Origin: Albugo candida
Lineage: Eukaryota > Oomycota > Peronosporomycetes > Albuginales
DNA length: 64,000 nucleotides
Reading direction: 5' to 3'
Assembly: GCA_040437565.1 (NCBI GenBank)
Contig: JBDOQK010000068.1
Location: 1-64,000, forward strand
The notes beneath the pieces were generated by a model. That model had not been told where the DNA came from. It ran no database searches and saw only the letters and a program-made list of their open reading frames with translations. Both the position numbers and the translations under genes were made by a program. Position 1 is the stretch's first letter; the number at the start of each line of letters is the position of its first letter. Below are positions 55,695-64,000 of this stretch, piece by piece.

Positions 55695-58600
55695 TCATAG
55701 TCCATTGAATCGTTCCCATCCTGGCGCGCTTTCGCACAACGCTCGAATCAGTGCGTGTCGACGTTCTGCATCCTGCAACAATCGAGCAAGATCGGGAACC
55801 AAACGTCCGACGAAATCGAGGTCGAATGTTGCAGTAAGGTACTGATAGTAATCGCGCGCCGAAAGCTGTTCGCTGCCGAATTTGCGCGCGTTCGACGTGA
55901 ATACTTTCATCTTTTTGTGGTCGCCGCCTAACGCGAGTTGGACGGATTCCAGCACGGACTTGTGAAGCAGTTGAGCCGCTTCTCCGACAACAGGCTCGAT
56001 ATCCTGCAGCGTAATTGGCACAGGCGATTTCCTCATTGATACACTATCTTGCTTTCGTCTTTTCTCCTGGTTGCATGCGTCAAGAAAACGCTTGTACGCG
56101 GCTTTGAGTTCGGACCGTTTGGCATCACTGACAAGTAGTCGTGCGCTGTCTGGAATTACTTTCAGAGCGCGTTTCCGGCCGATACAAAATCGAACTTGCT
56201 GACAAAAATCGTCCGCTGATATTTCGTCGTTTCCGAATTTCCGGGAGATCACTTTGAATTGTTCCACGGCGTCTGCGTGTTTGGAGTGCGTTTGTGCCCA
56301 CAAAGAGACTGTCTTGATAATTTGAGAATAGAGCGCTTTGGACGTTTCCGGGGGTGCAGGCTCAAAGTGCTGACTTAGAAGCTCCGAATCGAGATCTCGG
56401 CCATCATGCGTTGGTGAGATTGATTTCTTGCTTTCATCTTGCGCGTTTGTGTGCTCAACTTCTACCGCAGCAGACTTGACATGTGCTTCGGCGGCTTCTG
56501 ATGCTTTGGCTTCCCTCGCTGCGGCTTCTCTTGTAGCAGTTTCAGCTTCGCTCGCTGATTTTGCTTCACTCCATGTGCTTTCATAATCTTTTGTCTGATT
56601 TTGGCGATACGCATTCTTGAATTCTGATAAAAAGTCGTCCATCAAAGAAAAAAACGCACTGGTACCTAGTTTTCTCGGATCTTCACCAAACGAGCTGATG
56701 AGTTCGGTGTAAAGATTTTCGAGAGAGCTAAATTCACGATTTAGATCTTCAAGAACTTCAGCCGCTTCCTTCTCGAACGGTGCCATCACTTCCTGGAATC
56801 GATCACCTTCGGTCTGATCGTTACTAGATGCTTGTACTTGACCACGTAACATCACAAGCTCATTGCTGTACAAAGATATATCGGATCGCAGCTGTTCCAG
56901 AGATAAGCGCTTTGCTTCGCCAACATGAGCGAGTTCAGCCGCGAAGGTGACCACTTCTGGATTATGTTCTTCCAGTTGATGCGCCAAAAAATGCATGAGT
57001 GTGATTTTGGGGTCTATAGACCGTAATGTATGTAGCTTGGTCAGTGTGTCTAGCTTGAAGCCGTAAGCTGCTCCTCGTGGTGTCCCACCGTTCAAATAAT
57101 TACCAATAGCCAGAATGTGTTCCAAAACTTTACGAAAGTTTCTGCTTTCTGTGAGTTCGTCGGTTGCAGCACTCAAAATATCGAGTTGAGTTTGCGTTTC
57201 TAGCACACGATCCTCAAAGCTAAGGTGGAATCGGATACACTTGATTCTCTGCGTGTATCGTGGGATAGACATCATTTCGAGGAAAAACTTTTCCAAATTC
57301 CCCAGTAGCTGCTCGTCGCCAGTATAATTTTTCAATAGATCTTGTTCTTCCAAAGTCGGTGCGGTCTGAATCAATACGTTGAGCGTTTCTGAATTCACTA
57401 GATCGGTGTCCACATTCAAAATGGCCTTTTTAATTTCACTCGGCGGCATCTTGATTCGAGCGATAGCGATAGCGACATTTTGTTGGCGCTTTGGATCCAG
57501 TAATAAAACTTGTTGAGAAGTTGAGGTGTTTTCTTTCTTTTTTTTGGTGTCGTCTTCTTTTTTAAGTGTGTCCACGGCATTTTTGCGAAACATCCATTCC
57601 ATCTCGCCGAGGTCCAGTTTCACGTTTGAGTCATTGAGCTTCACCCAAACGGTGCTGCTGACTACATTGACTGGAACCCGACTCCAAAAAAGCGATCGCA
57701 TTTCGACTTGAGGTTTGACAGTTTCTTTTCTTGGGAGTTGTGGTTCTATCGAAGCAGAACCGAGATCGGAGGAAGCCACACCTTTAGAACTCCTGCTTTG
57801 ATTTGAAGTGGCAGCAAGCCCGGCGTCTTGAGTTCCTACATTCACTTCGTTCTTCAACGCCATCACGGAGGCAACATCTTGAGCAGAATCCAGTACTGCA
57901 GGGTCCAGCCCTGCTGCTGCTATCTTCAGCTTGACTTGTTCGGGCGGCATACCTAGCTTTAACAACTTGAAAAACTTAACGTACTCTGGATCGCAGGTAC
58001 TTTCTGTTACTTGAGAGGTTTTTGCTAACAGTTGTTCTCCCATCGACAGCGTATTGTTCTGATCAAGCATACTCGGATCCAAGCCTTCAGCACTCATTTT
58101 CAATTTGATCTGTTCCAAAGGCATTCCCATTTTCTTGAGTTTGAAGAATTTATTATATCTCTCATCGACTTGCACTCTTTCCTCTGGTGCGGAAGTCCCT
58201 GCTATATTTGTATCTGCATTACTCGAATCGTTCATCCTCTCGTCTGGCTTGTCCAAGATCGTTGGGTCAATTCCGTTTTGCTTCATTCGTTCTTGGGCTT
58301 GTTCAACAGGCATACCCATACTCACAAGTCTAAAATATTTCGCATAAGCCGGATGATCTTTCGCTCTCACACCCTTCTTCTCGTCTGAAATGTGCTTTAC
58401 TTCAGTTTCTCCTTTCTTGAGCGTCAAATGATTTTCCAGTGCTGATTTTTTCAATTCTTCGAGTTCGATTCCAAGCATTTTGATCTTCTCTTTGAGCATG
58501 TCGTTTTCTTCCTTGACAAGTCTGAGATCGACTTCCTTTTCACCCAATAGCTTCACAACTGCATCTTCGTCTTCTTGAACGATTTCTAAAGGCTCTCGAT

Positions 58601-58700
58601 CATCTTTGTTACCCTTCAAATCCTCTTGATCACCAGATCTGACATCCAGATTCTGCTCATTATCATCATTTTTGACAACCAAGTCTTGAGTGATTTCCAT
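55695..58700 (-). CDS. Formin (FH2) with N-terminal GMP repeats and C-terminal helical repeats
   Basis: A 1001-aa single-exon protein. Residues about 45-105 form a coiled coil. Three repeats at about 117-150, 181-213 and 239-271 read YxKFFKLxKxGMPxEQxKxKMxxxGLDPxxLD, a motif seen in CCDC53-like and amoebozoan or oomycete formin proteins. The FH2 domain runs from about 335 (RSLFWSRVP) to about 720, with GNYLNGGTPRGAAYGFKLDT as its hallmark. There is no proline-rich FH1 track, which normally recruits profilin-actin. After an Ala/Glu-rich linker, two helical modules at about 815-890 and 920-990 resemble each other (RKFG..EISADDF and RKFGSEQLSARDY). FH2 domains nucleate and cap growing actin filaments. 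The gene ends 3' of the zinc-finger gene and starts 33 bp after the FYVE gene's stop. Confidence 0.92.
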   Translation of the reverse strand: MEITQDLVVKNDDNEQNLDVRSGDQEDLKGNKDDREPLEIVQEDEDAVVKLLGEKEVDLRLVKEENDMLKEKIKMLGIELEELKKSALENHLTLKKGETEVKHISDEKKGVRAKDHPAYAKYFRLVSMGMPVEQAQERMKQNGIDPTILDKPDERMNDSSNADTNIAGTSAPEERVQVDERYNKFFKLKKMGMPLEQIKLKMSAEGLDPSMLDQNNTLSMGEQLLAKTSQVTESTCDPEYVKFFKLLKLGMPPEQVKLKIAAAGLDPAVLDSAQDVASVMALKNEVNVGTQDAGLAATSNQSRSSKGVASSDLGSASIEPQLPRKETVKPQVEMRSLFWSRVPVNVVSSTVWVKLNDSNVKLDLGEMEWMFRKNAVDTLKKEDDTKKKKENTSTSQQVLLLDPKRQQNVAIAIARIKMPPSEIKKAILNVDTDLVNSETLNVLIQTAPTLEEQDLLKNYTGDEQLLGNLEKFFLEMMSIPRYTQRIKCIRFHLSFEDRVLETQTQLDILSAATDELTESRNFRKVLEHILAIGNYLNGGTPRGAAYGFKLDTLTKLHTLRSIDPKITLMHFLAHQLEEHNPEVVTFAAELAHVGEAKRLSLEQLRSDISLYSNELVMLRGQVQASSNDQTEGDRFQEVMAPFEKEAAEVLEDLNREFSSLENLYTELISSFGEDPRKLGTSAFFSLMDDFLSEFKNAYRQNQTKDYESTWSEAKSASEAETATREAAAREAKASEAAEAHVKSAAVEVEHTNAQDESKKSISPTHDGRDLDSELLSQHFEPAPPETSKALYSQIIKTVSLWAQTHSKHADAVEQFKVISRKFGNDEISADDFCQQVRFCIGRKRALKVIPDSARLLVSDAKRSELKAAYKRFLDACNQEKRRKQDSVSMRKSPVPITLQDIEPVVGEAAQLLHKSVLESVQLALGGDHKKMKVFTSNARKFGSEQLSARDYYQYLTATFDLDFVGRLVPDLARLLQDAERRHALIRALCESAPGWERFNGL

Positions 58701-58733
58701 GCGCTACCACATAGCAACACAAAATAAGATATT

Positions 58734-59459
58734 TCAAACGAAATCAACCATCATCTCCATCACCTTTGTCAATTCAAGATCGCACGCTTTCGCTTGGAGT
58801 ATTTGCGCGGATGTATCGTCAATAACCTCAGTCGTTGCAGTGTCTACGTCTTTGTCAAATTGTGATCGAGTGGGTAGCCGTGCTGACGTTCCGCACTCGA
58901 TGCAGAACTTGACATTTTTTGGTAGTTCATAGCCACACTCGATACAAAACTTTTTTGCGCTTTGATGCTGTAATGGCGGCGGTGCAGCAACGCTTATACT
59001 CATTCTCTTTGAATGACTGCGAACGCCGCTAATGTATTCCATGATACCGTCTTCTTCCCGTATGCATTTATGGCAATGCCATTGCAGTCTCGTGTTCTCT
59101 CCACGTCTTGTATCGACCGCTTTCATACCACAATCCTTGCACATCGCCATGTGACACGATCGACAATGGTGTCGACGCCTTAACAGCGTGAATACACGGC
59201 AACAGAAGCCACATTTTGGCTCCCGCGCAAAGGATTCCGACCTTATTTGCTTTCTTGCAATAGCGCAATCACTCGTTCCGGCGCTTGAAGTTGAAGTTGG
59301 AGGGAATGTTGTTCCAAGAGTGTTGGTCAAGGGAAATTGGGGTGAAATGGTCTGATTTTGTGTGAGACGTGGAGAAGGTGACTCTTTTTCCGGAAAATTG
59401 ATGTCGGAATACGTGTCTTCATTGCGATCTTTACAGATTTCATGACTGCTTTTGTTCAT
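58734..59459 (-). CDS. FYVE-type zinc-finger protein with a zinc ribbon
   Basis: A 241-aa single-exon protein. The N-terminal 80 residues are Ser/Thr/Pro-rich. About 80-135 is a FYVE/FYVE-related finger: CGFCCRVF, then the basic RRRHHCRSC signature that contacts phosphatidylinositol-3-phosphate, then CKDCG and a closing CHKC. At about 165-190 a second motif, FCIECGYELPKNVKFCIECG, is a double-zinc-ribbon half. The canonical N-terminal WxxD is not visible, so it may be FYVE-like rather than a strict PI3P binder. Oomycetes have large expansions of such proteins. It lies 33 bp upstream of the formin on the same strand. Confidence 0.88.
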   Translation of the reverse strand: MNKSSHEICKDRNEDTYSDINFPEKESPSPRLTQNQTISPQFPLTNTLGTTFPPTSTSSAGTSDCAIARKQIRSESFAREPKCGFCCRVFTLLRRRHHCRSCHMAMCKDCGMKAVDTRRGENTRLQWHCHKCIREEDGIMEYISGVRSHSKRMSISVAAPPPLQHQSAKKFCIECGYELPKNVKFCIECGTSARLPTRSQFDKDVDTATTEVIDDTSAQILQAKACDLELTKVMEMMVDFV

Positions 59460-59889
59460 TGGGTGGATTATGTATTATTGGTGCAATTTGATTCTTTCTC
59501 GTGCAGCGTTCCACGATGAGTTAGATAGTGTACTCCAATCTAGGATCATCCTATTTGTAGCAATGACTAGGACAAAATCACATAAAATGTCATTTATTCT
59601 TTATGTCTGCGTCAAACGCGCAGAGCTTAAAATGCAATATTGCATATGATATGCGCCGTTCCTTCCAATATATAATGCCATATCTGTATCATCCTTCAAA
59701 AAAAGCTACATTCCGATCGCACTCAAAACTCATATTCAAGCCTTTACATAAGACCATAGCGCTTTCCCTTCTCATACCGACGTCGTCATGTCCACAGAAT
59801 CGTTACATTACCGTCTGGTTCGTCAGCGTGGAAAGATGCTTCGAGACAAATTCCGCATACTTAATGCAAATTACGCAATAGAGGTTATC
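59460..59889. other. Intergenic region upstream of ARPC1
   Basis: AT-rich spacer between the divergent FYVE and ARPC1 genes. No feature is recognised. Confidence 0.5.
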
Positions 59890-61291
59890 TAATTCGGCAA
59901 TCATGTAGTATAACTTTTCAGAGTTCAGCCTTCTCCTGGAAACAATGACAAATTCTTGGCATTTGAATGAGGGAATTACATGCCACACATGGAATAAGGA
60001 TCGCTCTAAAGTCGCAATATGTCCTAATACAAGTGAAATTTGGATCTATAGCAATTGTCGCGAAGTAAATGTGGCGAAATGGCGGCGAGAAGCCATTCTC
60101 TCTGAAGTGATACGCTCCTTTCACTTTTCCTTATAATAATGTCCATAACTTTCGCATAATAGCACGATATGGTCGTAACAGGGCTTGATTGGTCCCCCGT
60201 CAACGATATGATTGTCTCATGCTCTCACGACCGAAGCGCATACGTGTGGCAATACGAGAAATCCACACGGAAGTGGAAGCCGCTTATGGTCGTGCTCCGT
60301 ATCACACGCGCAGCGATCGATGTTAAATGGAGTCCAAATGGTACTTAACCGCTACAAGTTTGATCGATTCTGACCTTCATTCAGGGAAAAAGTTTGCGGT
60401 AAGCAGCAGTGCGAAATGTGTGGCAGTGTGTTATTATCAGCCGTCGGAGAACTGGTGGATCAGCAAACACATCAAAAAGCATAAATCCACGTACGTTATC
60501 GTTATAAACCCTAATTTGTAGTTATGTTTATCGCGCTGTTACAGGGTTACCACTTTGGCATGGCATCCAAATTCTCAACTACTTGTCACTGGAAGCACCG
60601 ATCTCAAATGCCGTATATTCTCGGCACATATTGCTGAAGTTGATGAAATCTTGGATGTCGGCCCGTTCCCTTCAATTGGGCCTTTTGGAGAGATATTGGC
60701 CGAATTTGATCATGCAAATGCTTGGATCAATTCTGTTGTGTGGTCTCCAGCTGGTGATCGCGTGGCCTTTGCCGGACACGGGTCTTCAGTGCATTTCGTA
60801 CATTTTGGAGTAGCTGGAGAACCTCCAACTATACAGGTATGTGATGATGTTCAAGAGCACACAATTACTGAATGATTGTCAATAGTCTATTCGTTTTCGT
60901 CATCTCCCACTGAATACGCTCCTCTTTTTATCCAACGACGTCTTGGTTGGCGGAGGCTCCGACTTTAATGTATTGCTATTCTCATCTGATACGAATGGAT
61001 TCTGGTATGTTGAAAATATTACCTGAAATGAAATCGAGTCACACTTTTTTCTCCAAGGTCATTGACCGATTTATTGGACAAAAAATCAAGCGATTCGGCA
61101 CCAAAGAGTGAAAAGGGAGGCTTCAATGCAGGTATGCTTATGATGCTATGTATCGTCATGGAGATCTTATCTTTGGTATAGCTCGGAGTATGTGGGAGAG
61201 CAAAGTTGTTCGTGGCCAAAGTTCAGAAGCGACACAGCAGGACAAAGGAATGCTTTGGACGTGAGTATTTTAATTTCAACGATGGAGCGAG
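59890..61291 (+). repeat. Artefactual first copy of ARPC1 (exons 1-7)
   Basis: This 1402-bp stretch recurs with no difference I could find at 61,392-62,793, offset 1502, with exactly 100 N between. It holds ARPC1 exons 1 to 7 (59,945-60,106; 60,163-60,340; 60,385-60,490; 60,545-60,836; 60,886-61,004; 61,058-61,131; 61,182-61,260) and ends abruptly at the gap in the following intron. Identity including introns shows an unmerged contig overlap rather than a gene duplication. Confidence 0.93.
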
Positions 61292-61391
61292 NNNNNNNNN
61301 NNNNNNNNNNNNNNNNNNNNNNNNNNNNNNNNNNNNNNNNNNNNNNNNNNNNNNNNNNNNNNNNNNNNNNNNNNNNNNNNNNNNNNNNNNN
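61292..61391. other. Assembly gap (100 N) with duplicated flanks
   Basis: The largest exact overlap in the window, 1402 bp on each side. Collapsing it restores a single ARPC1 gene. Confidence 0.93.
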
Positions 61392-61446
61392 TAATTCGGC
61401 AATCATGTAGTATAACTTTTCAGAGTTCAGCCTTCTCCTGGAAACA

Positions 61447-63012
61447 ATGACAAATTCTTGGCATTTGAATGAGGGAATTACATGCCACACATGGAATAAG
61501 GATCGCTCTAAAGTCGCAATATGTCCTAATACAAGTGAAATTTGGATCTATAGCAATTGTCGCGAAGTAAATGTGGCGAAATGGCGGCGAGAAGCCATTC
61601 TCTCTGAAGTGATACGCTCCTTTCACTTTTCCTTATAATAATGTCCATAACTTTCGCATAATAGCACGATATGGTCGTAACAGGGCTTGATTGGTCCCCC
61701 GTCAACGATATGATTGTCTCATGCTCTCACGACCGAAGCGCATACGTGTGGCAATACGAGAAATCCACACGGAAGTGGAAGCCGCTTATGGTCGTGCTCC
61801 GTATCACACGCGCAGCGATCGATGTTAAATGGAGTCCAAATGGTACTTAACCGCTACAAGTTTGATCGATTCTGACCTTCATTCAGGGAAAAAGTTTGCG
61901 GTAAGCAGCAGTGCGAAATGTGTGGCAGTGTGTTATTATCAGCCGTCGGAGAACTGGTGGATCAGCAAACACATCAAAAAGCATAAATCCACGTACGTTA
62001 TCGTTATAAACCCTAATTTGTAGTTATGTTTATCGCGCTGTTACAGGGTTACCACTTTGGCATGGCATCCAAATTCTCAACTACTTGTCACTGGAAGCAC
62101 CGATCTCAAATGCCGTATATTCTCGGCACATATTGCTGAAGTTGATGAAATCTTGGATGTCGGCCCGTTCCCTTCAATTGGGCCTTTTGGAGAGATATTG
62201 GCCGAATTTGATCATGCAAATGCTTGGATCAATTCTGTTGTGTGGTCTCCAGCTGGTGATCGCGTGGCCTTTGCCGGACACGGGTCTTCAGTGCATTTCG
62301 TACATTTTGGAGTAGCTGGAGAACCTCCAACTATACAGGTATGTGATGATGTTCAAGAGCACACAATTACTGAATGATTGTCAATAGTCTATTCGTTTTC
62401 GTCATCTCCCACTGAATACGCTCCTCTTTTTATCCAACGACGTCTTGGTTGGCGGAGGCTCCGACTTTAATGTATTGCTATTCTCATCTGATACGAATGG
62501 ATTCTGGTATGTTGAAAATATTACCTGAAATGAAATCGAGTCACACTTTTTTCTCCAAGGTCATTGACCGATTTATTGGACAAAAAATCAAGCGATTCGG
62601 CACCAAAGAGTGAAAAGGGAGGCTTCAATGCAGGTATGCTTATGATGCTATGTATCGTCATGGAGATCTTATCTTTGGTATAGCTCGGAGTATGTGGGAG
62701 AGCAAAGTTGTTCGTGGCCAAAGTTCAGAAGCGACACAGCAGGACAAAGGAATGCTTTGGACGTGAGTATTTTAATTTCAACGATGGAGCGAGTATTGAA
62801 ATATATAAAATAGGAAACATGAGAGCGCGATCACCGATATCCGTCCGTATTCTTTGGAGAAGAAGAGCATTACTGAATTCTCGACCTCAGGTGCGCCACT
62901 CATTTGCTATTACTTTGTTTTGTTTTGATATTTGGTGATAGCGCTCGACGGAAAAATCGTCTTGTGGAAACTTGACGATCTGTCTATTAATATGTCGAAA
63001 TTGAATCTGTAG
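61447..63012 (+). CDS. ARPC1: ARP2/3 complex subunit 1 (ARPC1, WD40)
   Basis: Nine exons (61,447-61,608; 61,665-61,842; 61,887-61,992; 62,047-62,338; 62,388-62,506; 62,560-62,633; 62,684-62,762; 62,814-62,890; 62,942-63,012), with introns of 44-56 nt, give 385 aa. Every join keeps the frame. Propeller blades are visible as [21 protein letters not shown] with DRSAYVWQ, then [38 protein letters not shown], and the closing [12 protein letters not shown]. The family-specific loop with KSEKGGFNA is followed by [14 protein letters not shown]. The propeller anchors the Arp2/3 complex and contacts nucleation-promoting factors in branched actin assembly. With the formin and the myosin it is the third actin-system gene here. 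Confidence 0.95.
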
Positions 63013-64000
63013 CGTGTAATTCAGAGCAACAGAAATCGATGCGTTATAATACAGAAACTTTTTTGTGATCGTGGACTTTATTGCCAACCAAACTTGAACA
63101 TTTTGTCCGGTACAAGCTGTCAAAATGCTAGTCGTGAGACCTGTTATATCTATAATAGGCTACAATGGACAGTAGTTACTCAGTTTCTTTATGCAAGAAT
63201 TGATTTTTGAGCAAAGCCACGCTTTCTTTGCCAAATTACTCTTTCCGAAGGAGATACTTTTCAGGCTTGTTGTGGCCCCATCGCATACGCTTTGAGGTAT
63301 CACTATTGTTCCCATTAAGTTGTTGAATAAAGTTATCATTCGTGGGAAGAATGAATACCTTTGTTTTGACTGAATGATCAATGAGAAAAGTGATAGACAT
63401 GGTTGCATACCTTAGTTTCTATAAGTGCGTTTGTATTTGCTTAAGCTTCGATTTACATTGTATCAATGAAGCGTGTCTATGTCTCATTCTGTCCAGAGCA
63501 TATCTTGCAACAACTGGGCGATGATAAGCTCTGAAGTAGCGATTAATAGCAGCAATACACAGCACATAATATCAAGTACGGTAAGATATAGGGAGTCAGG
63601 GAGAATACTGCTGTATTTGATGAAGAAGGTAGACTATTTGTCTAGAAAGAATGCGGCAATCATCAATTGCTTTTTGTTGACCCTGATTGTCCAGATTGAT
63701 GGTTCTGAAGCAGCAATTGTTTTCGATATATTTTCCAGTTATAGTGGGTAGTTTGTCACTTGCACCTTTATTCGCATTAGTAAGAAAACGACCTTAATTT
63801 CTTACGATTTCCCAGTGGCGAGCTTTTCACCATAAAATAAGGGTACCTCCACTTAAATTGGTTGAACCGTTCACTTTATACTCGAGAATTATGCTTGAAG
63901 TGTAACTCATAAAAACATTCTCTTCTGTTTGATGATAGCTTCGAAGATCGGATTTTTCTTCGATGAAGATAATAAAGCATTGACTAGGTGCTCTTCAAAT
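63013..64000. other. Right end, nothing recognised
   Basis: Frames at 63,160-63,408 (minus) and 63,473-63,751 (plus) show no motif I recognise. They could be exons of a gene beyond the window, but I have no support for that. Confidence 0.45.

Noticed and set aside
59945-61260. A second, truncated ARPC1 gene
   Set aside because: It appears identical to the downstream copy over 1402 bp including introns and ends at a 100-N gap, so it is an assembly overlap.

Overview
The window starts with a terminal array of CCCTAAA (TTTAGGG on the other strand), so its left end is a chromosome end. The telomere type, the short introns and the gene families point to an oomycete. I think an Albugo-like white rust is likely, but that is inference. 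I resolved 33 introns in 11 genes by joining conserved domains in frame. All begin GT and end AG, and 32 of them are 44 to 66 nt long.

Region 1 (1 to about 24.0 kb) is subtelomeric and gene-poor. It holds the telomere, a decayed MULE/FAR1-type DNA transposon (about 1.16-3.45 kb), a tRNA-derived SINE head (about 3.99-4.14 kb), and a direct segmental duplication. Copy 1 is about 4.14-10.85 kb and copy 2 is about 18.6-24.79 kb. Both carry a small secreted-protein gene (intact only in copy 2), a small ORF of unknown function, and the 3' end of the large myosin gene. Copy 1 therefore holds a stranded PB1 fragment. Copy 1 also has a private 158-bp-arm palindrome. Between the copies lie an inverted-repeat element, a minisatellite and a diverged tandem or allelic repeat broken by gaps.

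Region 2 (24.0 to about 63.0 kb) is dense, conserved and mostly housekeeping. In order: a giant myosin fused to about 20 CBS domains, a PB1 domain and a C-terminal membrane anchor (-); a STIMATE-family membrane protein (+); eIF2A (+); a PDCD7/U11-59K minor-spliceosome protein (-); a 3-kb stretch without a recognised gene; a secreted EGF-like, probably GPI-anchored protein (-); a CENATAC/CCDC84 minor-spliceosome protein (+); NAA10 (-); a short-chain dehydrogenase (-); a Misato-like protein (-); an atypical E2F with two DNA-binding domains (-); a conserved-looking unknown (-); MCM8 (+); a 68-aa single-pass membrane protein (-); a seven-repeat C-x4-C-x9-C-x2-H zinc-finger protein (-); a formin (-); a FYVE-finger protein (-); and ARPC1 (+).

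Several neighbours share themes. Formin, ARPC1 and the myosin are actin proteins. PDCD7 and CENATAC both belong to the minor spliceosome. E2F and MCM8 belong to the cell cycle and DNA repair, and the E2F gene has a cluster of E2F-like sites in its own upstream region.

The window contains nine runs of exactly 100 N. Most are flanked by identical sequence, so they are unmerged contig overlaps, and the apparent second ARPC1 gene is an artefact of one of them.
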